A stretch of 64,000 nt of DNA from Zhengella mangrovi (GCF_002727065.1 NZ_PDVP01000002.1:1-64000), one strand, 5' to 3'; counted from the stretch's first letter, positions 29,591-38,615 are shown. The notes: generated by a model from the sequence alone, not told the origin. A program made the numbers and translations.

Positions 29591-30514
29591 TCAGCCCTTG
29601 GCCGCGGCGGCGACTTCGGCTGCGAAGTCGCTTTCTTCCTTCTCGATGCCCTCGCCAACGGCAAAGCGCACGAACCCGGTCAGCTTCGCCGGCGCACCGA
29701 TTTCCTTGACCGCTTCGGCCAGGGCCTTCTCGACCGTCAGGTCGGGGTTCATGACGAAGGCCTGCTTGAGCAGCACGACTTCCTCGTAGAACTTGCGCAT
29801 GCGGCCTTCGACCATCTTCTCGATGATGTTGTCCGGCTTGCCCGATTCGCGGGCCTGCTCGATGAAGATCGCCTTTTCACGGGCGGCAACATCGGCATCC
29901 ACTTCGCTGTCGGTCAGGGCCAGCGGGTTGGTCGCGGCGACGTGCATGGCGACCTGGCGGGCAAAGGCGGAGGCCTTCTCGGCATCGCCCTCGGTCTCGA
30001 TGCCGACCAGCACGCCGAGCTTGCCGAGGCCGTCGGCGACGGAGTTGTGGATGTAGGTCGCAACGGCGCCCTTGCCGACCGAAAGCTTGGCGGAGCGGCG
30101 GAACGTGAGGTTCTCACCGATGGTGCCGACGGCGTCCTTGACCGAATCGGCCACCGACTTGCCCGTTGCCGGATAGGTGGCGGCGGACACCGCGTCGAAG
30201 GTACCGTCGGTGCCGAGCGCGGTGCCGGCAATGCCCATCACGAGGTCCTGGAAGGCATCGTTGCGCGCCACGAAATCGGTTTCGGAATTCACTTCCACCA
30301 GAACCGCGGAGGTCGCGTCGGAAGCGGCGCCGATCAGGCCCTCGGCAGCCGTGCGGCCGGCCTTCTTGTCGGCCTTGGCGATGCCCTTGGCACGCAGCCA
30401 GTCAATCGCGGCTTCCATGTCACCGGCGTTCTCGTTGAGCGCGGTCTTGCAGTCCATCATGCCTGCGCCGGTCTTTTCGCGCAGTTCCTTCACCATTGCA
30501 GCGGTAATCGTCAT
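29591..30514 (-). CDS. tsf: Translation elongation factor Ts
   Basis: Nucleotide-exchange factor for EF-Tu. It has 307 residues. The N-terminal UBA-like domain has [20 protein letters not shown], and the core begins with ETDFVARND at about residue 81. The ATG at 30514 gives the canonical [11 protein letters not shown] start with GAGGCG upstream. It pairs with rpsB, separated by 154 bp containing two hairpins. Confidence 0.96.
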   Translation of the reverse strand: MTITAAMVKELREKTGAGMMDCKTALNENAGDMEAAIDWLRAKGIAKADKKAGRTAAEGLIGAASDATSAVLVEVNSETDFVARNDAFQDLVMGIAGTALGTDGTFDAVSAATYPATGKSVADSVKDAVGTIGENLTFRRSAKLSVGKGAVATYIHNSVADGLGKLGVLVGIETEGDAEKASAFARQVAMHVAATNPLALTDSEVDADVAAREKAIFIEQARESGKPDNIIEKMVEGRMRKFYEEVVLLKQAFVMNPDLTVEKALAEAVKEIGAPAKLTGFVRFAVGEGIEKEESDFAAEVAAAAKG

Positions 30515-30586
30515 AAGTCGCCTCGTCATGTCGAAATGCGAGGGCGCATCACCACGGCCGGATGCCGCCGAGATGCGCCGGAGAAT

Positions 30587-30652
30587 GGACGCGGAGCCCG
30601 CCCGCGTCCGGTTTGAATACGATCCGGCCCATGACGCCGGGATGACACCGGC
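30587..30652 (-). promoter_or_regulatory. Two hairpins in the rpsB-tsf spacer
   Basis: ACGCCGG/CCGGCGT (30632-30652, 7-bp stem) lies 17 bases past the rpsB stop, and GGACGCGG/CCGCGTCC (30587-30609, 8-bp stem) follows it. Neither has a good U-run. rpsB-tsf spacers in other bacteria contain partial terminators that set the S2:EF-Ts ratio, and this is the likely role here by inference. Confidence 0.45.
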
Positions 30653-30668
30653 GTTACGGACTTCGCGA

Positions 30669-31454
30669 TCAGGCCTGGCTTTCGCCGCCTTCGGCCGGGG
30701 TCTCGTCCAGCGCCGGCTCGACGGGGGTCTCGGCCGATTCGCCGAGATCGACACCCATGGAGCCCTGCTGGCGGGCGATGCCGTCCAGCGATGCCCGGGC
30801 GATCAGGTCGCAGTAAAGCGAGATGGCGCGGGCGGCGTCGTCATTGCCCGGGATCGGGTAGTCGACCATGTCCGGATCGCAGTTGGAATCGAGGATGGCG
30901 ACGACCGGGATGCCGAGACGCTTGGCTTCCTGGATGGCGATCGCTTCCTTGTTGGTGTCGATCACGAACATCAGGTCCGGCGTGGACCCCATGTCCTTGA
31001 TGCCGCCCAAGGCGCGGTCGAGCTTGTCGCGCTCACGCTCCAGGTTGAGGCGTTCCTTCTTGGTGAAGCCCTGGGCCTCGCCGGCCAGCAGTTCTTCCAG
31101 CTTGCGCAGGCGCTGGATCGAATTGGAGATCGTCTTCCAGTTCGTCAGCATGCCGCCGAGCCAGCGCGCGTTGACGTAGTACTGCGCGGACCGCTTGGCC
31201 GCGTCGGCAACCAGGTCGGAGGCCTGGCGCTTGGTCCCGACGAACAGCACGCGGCCGCCGCCGGCAACGGTGTCGGACACGGCCTTCAGGGCCTGGTGCA
31301 GCAGCGGAACCGTCTGCGACAGGTCGATGATGTGGATGTTGTTGCGGGCGCCAAAGATGTAGTTCGACATCTTCGGGTTCCAGCGGTGGGTCTGGTGACC
31401 AAAGTGGACGCCGGCTTCCAGGAGCTGACGCATGGAGAAATCGGGCAGAGCCAT
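30669..31454 (-). CDS. rpsB: 30S ribosomal protein S2
   Basis: Small-subunit ribosomal protein of 261 residues that binds late in assembly, next to S1. The start [20 protein letters not shown] and the segment [13 protein letters not shown] are family signatures, and the C-terminus has an acidic Ala/Glu/Pro-rich tail common in Alphaproteobacteria. AAAGGA lies 11 bases before the ATG. It is the first gene of the translation and envelope block that runs leftward to lpxB. Confidence 0.96.
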   Translation of the reverse strand: MALPDFSMRQLLEAGVHFGHQTHRWNPKMSNYIFGARNNIHIIDLSQTVPLLHQALKAVSDTVAGGGRVLFVGTKRQASDLVADAAKRSAQYYVNARWLGGMLTNWKTISNSIQRLRKLEELLAGEAQGFTKKERLNLERERDKLDRALGGIKDMGSTPDLMFVIDTNKEAIAIQEAKRLGIPVVAILDSNCDPDMVDYPIPGNDDAARAISLYCDLIARASLDGIARQQGSMGVDLGESAETPVEPALDETPAEGGESQA

Positions 31455-31627
31455 CTGCTTTTTATCCTTTCCGGTTGAACCTCCACGGGCAATGACGGGA
31501 CCCCCGCCACCGGAGGACCGGACCGGATGTCTCCCGGCCAGGCCCGAAGCCCGTGTGTGGAATAGCCGCGCCTTACGGTATTGCAGCGCAAAAGGCAAGC
31601 CCGGCGATGCCAAATGGCGCCTTCGGC

Positions 31628-32230
31628 CTATTCCCAGCGCGGCCGGCGGGCCGAAAACGTCTCCGTGACCCGCGCGTAATCCATGTAGCCGAGCCGCGAC
31701 ATGGAGGCGGCCTTGACCGCGTCGACGAGGCCGTCGGTCATGATCGCCTCGTCGATGTGCACGCCGACGACCTCGCCAAAGACGAGGAAGACCCCGCTTG
31801 CCCGTCCTTCCAGCCCGCGCGGCTGCTGGATATCGGTCACCCGGCATTCCAGCGCGGCATGCGCTTCGGCGACGCGGGGCGCGCGGACAAGCTTCGAGGG
31901 CGTCGGTGTCAGGCCGGCATAGTCGAACTCGGAGGTCCCGCGCGGTGCATCGACCGAACTCTTGTTCATCTGCTCGAAGAGGTCGGCAGAGACCAGGTTG
32001 CAAACGAAATCGCCGGTCTCGCGGGCGAACGTGACGCTGTCCTTCTCGCCTTCGGAAGAAAAGAAGAGGAGGTGGGGATGGGTGGAGATCGCATTGAAGA
32101 AGGAATAGGGCGCGAGATTGACGCTGCCGTCCTTGGACCGGGTCGATATCCATCCGATCGGACGTGGCGCCACGATGGCCTTGAACGGGTCATGCGGGAG
32201 CCCGTGGCCCCTGTTCGGCTGGTAGAACAT
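31628..32230 (-). CDS. Flavin reductase-like protein (FMN-binding split barrel)
   Basis: Protein of 200 residues of the flavin-reductase-like/DIM6-NTAB family. [10 protein letters not shown] near residue 21 and [11 protein letters not shown] follow the usual FMN-contact pattern. Such proteins reduce FMN, or bind it, to supply an oxygenase or act on nitro/quinone compounds; the true substrate cannot be told. Its ATG overlaps the stop of the upstream nitroreductase gene by one base (TGATG), so the two are translationally coupled and likely form one two-gene flavin unit. Confidence 0.85.
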   Translation of the reverse strand: MFYQPNRGHGLPHDPFKAIVAPRPIGWISTRSKDGSVNLAPYSFFNAISTHPHLLFFSSEGEKDSVTFARETGDFVCNLVSADLFEQMNKSSVDAPRGTSEFDYAGLTPTPSKLVRAPRVAEAHAALECRVTDIQQPRGLEGRASGVFLVFGEVVGVHIDEAIMTDGLVDAVKAASMSRLGYMDYARVTETFSARRPRWE

Positions 32231-32811
32231 CAGGCGGCCTCCGGTCCGGTGTAATCGCTCATGAGATCGGCCGGCTCGGGGCGCGGCCGGTCCGGGCGCT
32301 CGCCTTCGACCGTGCCGATGTGAACGAAGCCGGCGACGCGCTCGTCGGGCTTCAACCCGAGCAGGCGCCGGGCCTCGGCATCATCGGCATACCAGTTGGT
32401 GATCCAGTTCGCGCCATAGCCCAGCGCATGGGCGGCATGGACCAGGTTCATGCTGGCGGCACCGGCGGAGAGGAACATCTCCCATTGCGGGATCTTGTCG
32501 CTTTCGCGCGGACAGAAGATGACACCGATGACGAGGGGCGCGCGGGAAAACCGCTCGCATTCCTTCTCGCGCGCGCCAGGCGTCAGCGGGCCGTCGCGCT
32601 CCTCCAGGCGTTTCGCCAGCATCTCGCCGACGCGATGGCGGACGTCGCCGCGATAGAGGATGAAACGCCAAGGCTGGAGCTTGCCATGGTCCGGGACACG
32701 CGAGGCGATGCGCACGAGGGTTTCGATTTCGGCCTGCGACGGTCCAGGTTCCTTCAGCATCTGGATGGCGGGCGACTGGCGCGTGAGCAGATATTCGGCA
32801 AGTGCAGTCAA
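32230..32811 (-). CDS. Nitroreductase-family protein
   Basis: FMN-dependent NAD(P)H oxidoreductase-like protein of about 193 residues. The N-terminal RQSPAIQML segment resembles the family's RRS motif, PDHGKLQPWRFIL is the FMN-binding stretch, and ALGYGANWITNW lies in the C-terminal half. It is closest in style to the YdjA-type single-domain group. The start is uncertain: TTG at 32811 is my choice, and a TTG at 32871 would add 20 residues. It shares a divergent promoter region with a secreted protein and is coupled to the flavin reductase gene downstream. Confidence 0.85.
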   Translation of the reverse strand: MTALAEYLLTRQSPAIQMLKEPGPSQAEIETLVRIASRVPDHGKLQPWRFILYRGDVRHRVGEMLAKRLEERDGPLTPGAREKECERFSRAPLVIGVIFCPRESDKIPQWEMFLSAGAASMNLVHAAHALGYGANWITNWYADDAEARRLLGLKPDERVAGFVHIGTVEGERPDRPRPEPADLMSDYTGPEAA

Positions 32812-32931
32812 GACGGCTTCTTTCTCGTTTTCGCGGGGTGGCGGTCCGTTCGGCCGGCCTGCGGCCGGCAACCCGGGCCATGTGAAAAATTCGCCTTGAA
32901 ATTGCCACTGCCTTGGGCTTCATGGCAAGCC

Positions 32932-33876
32932 ATGAGCGCCATGTCCCTTGTCCGTCACACGATTCGAGCAGCCCTGGTCGCGGCGGCCGCCCTGGCCATG
33001 GCGATGCCAGCGGCGCGCGCGCAGAATGCGACTGCGACCGACGTTCCGCCGATCGACCTGCCCGGCATCAAGGCCTATGCACCGGCGCGCGATGCGGGAC
33101 CGCAGGCACTGCGTTCCGGCCGTCTTACGCTCAAGGCCAGCCTCGTGCAGGGATCGGACCCGATCCCGCGCGGCATGACCTGGCGGGTTTTCCTGACCAC
33201 CACTGGTGACGACGGCCGCCTGCCGCTGGTCGCCAGCGCGCAGGGCGGCGATGCCAGCTTCGACCTGGCGCCGGGCGCCTATCTCGTCCACGCGGCCTTC
33301 GGCCGGGCCGGCGCCACCAAGCGGGTGACGATCAAGCCGGGCGAGACCCGCGCCGAGACTGTGGTTCTCGATGCCGGCGGACTGAAGCTCAATGCAACGC
33401 TGTCCGGCGGCGTGCGGATTCCGCCCCAGAAACTGAAATTCTCGATCTATGACGTGCACGAGGACGTCAACGGCGAGCACGCCCTGATCATCCCCGACGT
33501 CAAGCCGGGGACCGTGGTCCGGCTCAATGCCGGCACCTACCACATCGTTTCGACCTATGGCGCGGTCAACGCCGTCATCCGCTCGGATATCCGCGTGGAG
33601 GCCGGCAAGCTGACCGAGGCGGTGGTGGAGCACCGCGCGGCACAACTGACGCTGAAGCTGGTGCGCGACCACGGCGGCGAAGCGATCGCCGACACCTCCT
33701 GGGCGGTCATGACCGAGGCCGGCGACATCGTGCGCGAGAACGTCGGCGCCTTCGCCTCCATGGTCCTTGCCGAGGGCAATTACGTGATCGTGGCCAAGAA
33801 CCGCGATCACATCTACCAGCGCGATTTCACGGTCGTGGCCGGCAAGAACCAGGACGTGGAAGTGCTGGCTGACTGA
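32932..33876 (+). CDS. Secreted beta-rich protein of unknown function
   Basis: Protein of 314 residues with a clear Sec signal peptide (hydrophobic to about residue 24, cleavage after AARAQ-type sequence). After a short Pro/Asp-rich linker the body consists of three repeats of a beta-sandwich-like pattern, each with a phrase such as LAPGAYLVHAAFG, LNAGTYHIVSTYG or LAEGNYVIVAKN. Each phrase is followed by an R/K-rich beta strand and then VEAGKLTEAVV-type or VVAGKNQDVEV-type text. This looks like tandem carboxypeptidase-regulatory or transthyretin-like folds. The function is unknown, and the periplasm is the likely location. It is divergent from the nitroreductase gene. Confidence 0.82.
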   Translation: MSAMSLVRHTIRAALVAAAALAMAMPAARAQNATATDVPPIDLPGIKAYAPARDAGPQALRSGRLTLKASLVQGSDPIPRGMTWRVFLTTTGDDGRLPLVASAQGGDASFDLAPGAYLVHAAFGRAGATKRVTIKPGETRAETVVLDAGGLKLNATLSGGVRIPPQKLKFSIYDVHEDVNGEHALIIPDVKPGTVVRLNAGTYHIVSTYGAVNAVIRSDIRVEAGKLTEAVVEHRAAQLTLKLVRDHGGEAIADTSWAVMTEAGDIVRENVGAFASMVLAEGNYVIVAKNRDHIYQRDFTVVAGKNQDVEVLAD

Positions 33877-34071
33877 CGCCCCTGCCCGGCCGGGCCGGCA
33901 GCCGTCCCGGGTCCACTGATCCTTTCCCAACCCCACACGTTCGGCGGACGGACCCCTGACCGCGTTGCAGCGACGGTCGTCAAGGTGGGCCGAGCCCCCC
34001 CGGCGTCCGACTGTACCGGTACGGATGGTCGGCATTTTCATGAACGGCGCAAGGCATCCTTCACCAGGCGG

Positions 34072-34116
34072 CTTAGCAATATTTAGATATCTCTCATCTA
34101 TTTATTTCTAAGATTT
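34072..34116 (+). promoter_or_regulatory. AT-rich promoter-like patch before the TadG-like gene
   Basis: In otherwise GC-rich DNA, 34072-34116 is strongly AT-rich, with TATTTAGATATC and CTATTTATTTC, and is bracketed by CTTAG and CTAAG. It ends 25 bases before the ATG at 34141. It is a likely promoter or a site for a nucleoid protein such as MucR; neither can be proved by eye. Confidence 0.35.
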
Positions 34117-34140
34117 ATGGCCCTCCGACGAAGGATCATC

Positions 34141-35376
34141 ATGCGCAAGACCCGTTCATTCCTCGCCTTTCTGCGTGACCGCAAGGAAGGCAATTTCACG
34201 ATGATGTTCGCGCTGCTGTCGCTTCCGTTGCTGGCCGCCGTCGCCTTCACGGTCGACTACAACAACATGCTGCGCGTGCGGGGCCAGCTCCAGAACGCGA
34301 CGGATGCCGCGACGCTCTATGCCGCGCGGTATTACGAACTGAACAAGAGCCTGCCGCCGCAGTCCGAGATCCTCGATTTCCTGATGTCGAACAGCGATTT
34401 CGGCACGATCGTGATCAAGGACTACGACTATGCCGACAACCAGGTGGTGCTCGACACCAAGGTGACCTACACCCCCTACATCATGTCCGCCGTCGTCCAG
34501 CAGGACTACAGCCTCGGGGTTCACTCCGCCGCGTTCGTCTCCAAGGACACGCGCGTCGAGGTCGCTCTCGTGCTCGACAATACCGGGTCGATGGCATCGA
34601 GCGGCAAGATCCAGGGCCTCAAGGTCGCCGCGACCAATTTCACCAACACCCTTTTCGATGCCACCAAGGCGACCGTGGCGGTGCGCATCGGCGTCGTTCC
34701 CTTCGCGCAATACGTCAACGTGGGCATGGGCAACCGGAACGCCGCGTGGATGGATGTTCCCGCCGACACAAACTCGCTGCACTGGAACGGGTGCGTCGGA
34801 TCGCGCGGCAGCGCCACGGACAAGCTGGCGCTGACCGACGACACGCCCTCGGTCCTGTTTCCCGGGATCATGAACGCGACCTGCCCGCAGCCGCTGCTAC
34901 CGCTGTCGAGCAGCCGCACCGACGTGCTGGCGAAGGTCTCCGCGATGAATGCCAGCGGCATGACCTACATCGCCGATGGCGTGATGTGGGGCCTGCGGCT
35001 GCTGACACCGGTGGCGCCCTTCACCGAGGCGGTCGATCCCGCGACGGTGGATGCCGAGGTCCACAAGATCATGGTGGTGATGACGGACGGCGAGAACACA
35101 CGGGCGCCGAACCTGCCCAATTCGCCGGACCACAACGGCACGAGCCAGTCCCGGGCCGATACCTGGACCCAGCAGGCCTGCAACTACGCCAGCCAGCAGG
35201 GAATCGAGATCTACACGGTCACCTACGGCACGCAGGTGCCGATCTCGGCGAAGAACCTGATGAAGCGCTGTGCCAGCAACCCGGCCAATTTCTACGACGC
35301 GGCCAGTACGTCGAAGCTTGACGAGGTCTTCCAGGAAATTGCCACCAACCTGACCCGCCTGCGCCTCACGCAGTAA
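34141..35376 (+). CDS. TadG-like pilus-associated protein with von Willebrand A domain
   Basis: Protein of 411 residues. The N-terminus has a short cytoplasmic basic stretch, a membrane segment (about 21-38) and the TadE/TadG-type pattern LRVRGQLQNATDAATLYAAR. From about residue 138 there is a von Willebrand factor A domain with the MIDAS motif DNTGS (146-150) and a later TDGEN. In Tad/Flp systems such pseudopilin-like proteins anchor or decorate the pilus. No tad, cpa or flp gene lies nearby, so this is an orphan. AAGGA sits 7 bases upstream of the ATG at 34141; an ATG at 34117 would add eight residues. Confidence 0.88.
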   Translation: MRKTRSFLAFLRDRKEGNFTMMFALLSLPLLAAVAFTVDYNNMLRVRGQLQNATDAATLYAARYYELNKSLPPQSEILDFLMSNSDFGTIVIKDYDYADNQVVLDTKVTYTPYIMSAVVQQDYSLGVHSAAFVSKDTRVEVALVLDNTGSMASSGKIQGLKVAATNFTNTLFDATKATVAVRIGVVPFAQYVNVGMGNRNAAWMDVPADTNSLHWNGCVGSRGSATDKLALTDDTPSVLFPGIMNATCPQPLLPLSSSRTDVLAKVSAMNASGMTYIADGVMWGLRLLTPVAPFTEAVDPATVDAEVHKIMVVMTDGENTRAPNLPNSPDHNGTSQSRADTWTQQACNYASQQGIEIYTVTYGTQVPISAKNLMKRCASNPANFYDAASTSKLDEVFQEIATNLTRLRLTQ

Positions 35377-35382
35377 CCTCCT

Positions 35383-35411
35383 GGCACCGCGTTTCTGCCG
35401 GGCGCGGTGCC
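35383..35411 (+). terminator. Hairpin after the TadG-like gene
   Basis: GGCACCGCG/CGCGGTGCC makes a perfect 9-bp stem with an 11-base loop, 6 bases after the TAA. There is no U-run, so termination would be weak or Rho-assisted. Confidence 0.5.
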
Positions 35412-35585
35412 TGTCTGCCTGCGACGAAAACAGACAGGCCAGTCTATTTTCATTGCAAACAGTATTTCTGTTCAGGAAACTGACAGGATGCATGTGCATC
35501 TTGGCAGTCAAGCCATCTGGCGAAGCAGTTGAACAGAAACGCGCATCGGGCCGACATGCCGTGATGCCGAAAGCAGGAGGCAGAC

Positions 35586-36371
35586 ATGATCGGCAGGCAA
35601 TTGATCGGCATGGCCATCATGGCCACACTGACAGGAACGGCCCAGGCGCGAACCGAACAATGGACCGCCAGTGGCAGCGGCCAGGACATCGTCGTCACCG
35701 ATTGCGCGGATTGCGACGAGGACATCGGCATCATGCTTTCCTGCCGCGGCGAGGGCCAGCCGGCCATGCTCTATGTTCCCTTCCTTGCGCAGGAGAATGA
35801 TCCGGGCCGATCCCCTGCCGCTTCGCAACTGGTCTTCTCCGTCGACGGCGTATCCTTCCCCTATGAGCCGTCCTTCGAATTGTGGGGCCAGATCGGCTAC
35901 GTGCCCGTGATCCCGGTCGGGCAGGACGAGACGCTTCTCGATGCCATGCAATCGGGCACCTATGTCGATGTCGCCTACGACGGCGGCAGCGTGCAGTTTC
36001 CGCTGACCGGTTCCCGCGCGGCCTTTGCCGCCTTCTCGCGGAACTGCGCCTGGAGCGGCGCCGGCATCGAGCCGCCGGAAACGGGTTCATCGGGCGGCGA
36101 CGGCATGCCGCAATCGGCGATGCTGCCAATCCGCACCCGATCCTGGGGCGGCAAGGTTCGCAACGACCCGAGCATGGACGGCCGGCAGATCGGCTCGCTG
36201 CGGGAAATGGACCCGATCACCGTGATCGAGGAAGTTCCGCACAGCATGATGAACGGCTACCCGTGGTTCCGCATCCAGTTCGCCGGCGGTGAAGGCTACC
36301 AGTGGGGCGGCATCATCTGCCAGCCGCCCGGCGTGACGATCAGCGGCACGTTCGGGGTTTGCACGCGATGA
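35586..36371 (+). CDS. Secreted IalB-like protein with C-terminal SH3b domain
   Basis: Protein of 261 residues with a signal peptide (to about residue 22, TAQA). The N-terminal half (30-155) resembles the invasion-associated-locus-B-like family, with its LSCRGE, DGVSFPYEP and GSRAAFAAFSRNC segments. The C-terminal part (about 180-255) is a bacterial SH3 domain, with VRNDPSMDGRQIGSLREMD and GYPWFRI. SH3b domains bind peptidoglycan or peptides, so a periplasmic or surface role is likely. AGGAGG lies 5 bases before the ATG. It overlaps the next secreted-protein gene by 4 bases (ATGA). Confidence 0.8.
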   Translation: MIGRQLIGMAIMATLTGTAQARTEQWTASGSGQDIVVTDCADCDEDIGIMLSCRGEGQPAMLYVPFLAQENDPGRSPAASQLVFSVDGVSFPYEPSFELWGQIGYVPVIPVGQDETLLDAMQSGTYVDVAYDGGSVQFPLTGSRAAFAAFSRNCAWSGAGIEPPETGSSGGDGMPQSAMLPIRTRSWGGKVRNDPSMDGRQIGSLREMDPITVIEEVPHSMMNGYPWFRIQFAGGEGYQWGGIICQPPGVTISGTFGVCTR

Positions 36372-37153
36372 CGAGGGCCTCGCCCAGGCGGCTCGGGGCT
36401 GCAACCTTCATCGCGCTGATGGCCGGTGCCAGTGCCCTGCCCGCCCGCGCGCAATCGGACGATGGCGCCCGCTGGCAGCAATCCGGGTTCGACGCGGCAA
36501 ACGGCCGGACGCAGACACTCAGCTATGCCATTCCGGAGACCGACGCGTGGTCCCTGAGCGCCCTGTGTGAAGCCGGCGCGGCAGGCCCCTCCATCCCGCT
36601 GATGCTGGCGCTCGACTTCGGCCAGCGCAAGAACGGCGACCCGGTTGATATCGACTTCCGGGCCGGCGATTTCACCACGCGCCTTGCCGGCACCGTCTCC
36701 ATCCAGGGCGATGAGTTTGCCGGGGTCCTCGTCAACATCGGCCTCGACGATGCCTTCTGGTTCGCCCTCAACCGCGGGCAGACGCTGCAGTTCGGCATCA
36801 GCGGGGAAACCATGCGATCCGTTCCGCTGCGCGGCGCAGGCGCGCCGGTTCGCCGTTTCGTCGACAAATGCCGCGAGACCTTCGCGGCCACAGACAAGAG
36901 GACGCCCGCGGCGCCCGGAGCCCCGGAAACCTACCGTTGCGAGGACGGCTCGGCATTCCAGTTGACGATCGACAATTCGCGCTCCTACTCGGTTGCGACC
37001 ATCGTCATGAACGGGCGGGCGGCAACGCTGGTGCAGGTGCCAAGCGGCAGCGGCGTTCTCTATTCCAACGGCACGGTGGAGATGCACACCAAGGGCGACG
37101 AGGCGCTGATGATCAGCCCGAAAGAAACGGTGCGCTGCTCGCGCGGGGGGTAG
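36368..37153 (+). CDS. Secreted protein with C-terminal MliC-type (lysozyme-inhibitor) domain
   Basis: Protein of 261 residues with a signal peptide ending near residue 28 (LPARAQ). The N-terminal body resembles the IalB-like half of the upstream gene (ALCEAGAAG, FVDKCRETFA). The last 70 residues match the MliC/COG3895 pattern: YRCEDGSAFQL, then SGSGVLYSNGTVEMHTKGDEA and a final Cys. Characterised MliC/PliC proteins inhibit c-type lysozyme. The ATG overlaps the preceding stop as ATGA, so the two secreted proteins are made together. The inhibitor role is inferred from the domain only. Confidence 0.8.
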   Translation: MTRASPRRLGAATFIALMAGASALPARAQSDDGARWQQSGFDAANGRTQTLSYAIPETDAWSLSALCEAGAAGPSIPLMLALDFGQRKNGDPVDIDFRAGDFTTRLAGTVSIQGDEFAGVLVNIGLDDAFWFALNRGQTLQFGISGETMRSVPLRGAGAPVRRFVDKCRETFAATDKRTPAAPGAPETYRCEDGSAFQLTIDNSRSYSVATIVMNGRAATLVQVPSGSGVLYSNGTVEMHTKGDEALMISPKETVRCSRGG

Positions 37154-37295
37154 CTTCCGGCGCCTGGCAAGCCCCGATCACGTCCTGCCGGTGCGGACCG
37201 GCGATGCTGGCACGCGGGTCGCATCCATCCGGCATTTTGGGTGTTTCGCCCCGAAGTGCTATAGTGACCCGGCTGACTTCGAGGGGAGGTTTGCC

Positions 37296-38114
37296 ATGGC
37301 TGACTTTTCAGAGTTCGGTTCTCGCGAGCATGACGGCTGGTCGGATGGCGGGATTGTCGAAGCCTACATCAAGCACTTCGTTCCCATCACCAACGCCGTT
37401 GGCAATGAGATTGCAGGCAGGCAGATATCACCTGGCGATGACGTCCTGGACCTGTGCTGCGGCCAGGGGACGCTGACCTCGGTCATCGCGGACCAAGGTG
37501 CCAGGGTAACCGGAATCGATTTTTCCCCGGAGATGCTTTCGAGGGCGCGGGCGGCCGCGCCAGCCGCCACGATCGTGGAAGGCGACGCGATGGCACTGCC
37601 TTTCAATGACGCCCGGTTTGACAAGGTCGTCTGCAATTTCGGAATGATGCATATCGCCGATCAGCCCAAGGCCCTGTCCGAGGTCAGGCGCGTACTGAAG
37701 CCCGGCGGCGCGTTCTCCATGGCGACCTGGGTCGGTCCTGCGGCATCCCCCGCATTTGCTGCCGTCTTCGGCGCCCTCAAGGCCCATGCCGATTTCTCTG
37801 CAGCTCCTGCGCAACCGGATCTGTTCGCGTTCGCCGATCCGGCAAGGGCGGACGCGATGACGGCCGATGCCGGGCTGGAGATGGAGCAGCACGAGACCTA
37901 CGAGGCCGCTTGGGTTCTCGACGATCCCGATGAACTGTTCGACATCTTCCTGACCGCGACCGTCGGCGCGGGGATGCTGATCCGGAGCCAGACGCCCGAA
38001 ACAATCGGGAAGATATCGGAAGCGATCGCCAAGACGGTGGCAGAGAAGCATTTCGACGGCACACGGTACAGCGTACCCGCGCCCGTCGCCATGATCTTCG
38101 CCAAAGCCGCTTGA
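37296..38114 (+). CDS. Class I SAM-dependent methyltransferase
   Basis: Protein of 272 residues with a Rossmann-type methyltransferase domain. VLDLCCGQGTLTSVIA (about 49-64) is motif I, GIDFSPEML motif II, and VCNFGMMHIAD with RRVLKPGG the later motifs of the UbiE/Methyltransf_11 type. The substrate is unknown. GGGGAGG lies 5 bases before the ATG at 37296. The preceding 142 bp hold a 16-base hairpin, GCCGGT/ACCGGC (37187-37202). The gene converges on the COQ10-like gene. Confidence 0.88.
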   Translation: MADFSEFGSREHDGWSDGGIVEAYIKHFVPITNAVGNEIAGRQISPGDDVLDLCCGQGTLTSVIADQGARVTGIDFSPEMLSRARAAAPAATIVEGDAMALPFNDARFDKVVCNFGMMHIADQPKALSEVRRVLKPGGAFSMATWVGPAASPAFAAVFGALKAHADFSAAPAQPDLFAFADPARADAMTADAGLEMEQHETYEAAWVLDDPDELFDIFLTATVGAGMLIRSQTPETIGKISEAIAKTVAEKHFDGTRYSVPAPVAMIFAKAA

Positions 38115-38149
38115 GACAGGCCGGCATTTCGTCTCCCGAACCCGATGCT

Positions 38150-38605
38150 CTAGGCACCGGTGCCGTAGATCACGTCGGCGCGCTTTTCGAAGGCTTCGGC
38201 GAACATGCGGAAAGCGCGATCAAAGACCGCGCCCATCATCGCGCCCAGGATACGGCTCTTGAACTCGTAGTCGATGTAGAAATGCACCGTGCAGGCGCCG
38301 CCGCCACGCGGCTCGAAAGACCATTCGTTGGTCAGGTAGCGGAAGGGCCCGTCGAGGTACTTGACCGAGATGGTCTGCGCCTCGCGGTTCAGCAGCACCT
38401 GGCTGGTGAAAGTCTCGCGGATCGCCTTGTAGCCAACCGTCATGTCCGCCACGATCATCTCGCGGTGATCGCGCTCGCGGCGCGAGCGCACCGTCAGCGC
38501 CTCGCACATCGGCAGGAACTCGGGGTATTTCTCCACATCGGCGACAAGGTCGAACATGTCGCCGGCGGCATGGTCGACCGGTCGTCTCGTCTCGAATTTC
38601 GGCAT
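38150..38605 (-). CDS. COQ10/START-domain protein (RatA-like family)
   Basis: Protein of 151 residues of the polyketide-cyclase/COQ10 START family, starting MPKFETRRPVDHAAGDMFDLVADVEKYPEFLP-type sequence. Members bind ubiquinone or related lipids and support respiratory electron transfer; E. coli RatA was described as a ribosome-associated toxin, but that label does not transfer safely. It lies 10 bp downstream of lipA on the same strand, a conserved alphaproteobacterial pair. The ATG at 38605 was chosen because it gives the family N-terminus. Confidence 0.9.
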   Translation of the reverse strand: MPKFETRRPVDHAAGDMFDLVADVEKYPEFLPMCEALTVRSRRERDHREMIVADMTVGYKAIRETFTSQVLLNREAQTISVKYLDGPFRYLTNEWSFEPRGGGACTVHFYIDYEFKSRILGAMMGAVFDRAFRMFAEAFEKRADVIYGTGA

Positions 38606-38615
38606 GCCGTTCCGT

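Noticed and set aside
38150-38605. Toxin RatA of a toxin-antitoxin system
   Set aside because: The family is better described as COQ10/START lipid binding, and the neighbour is lipA rather than an antitoxin gene.
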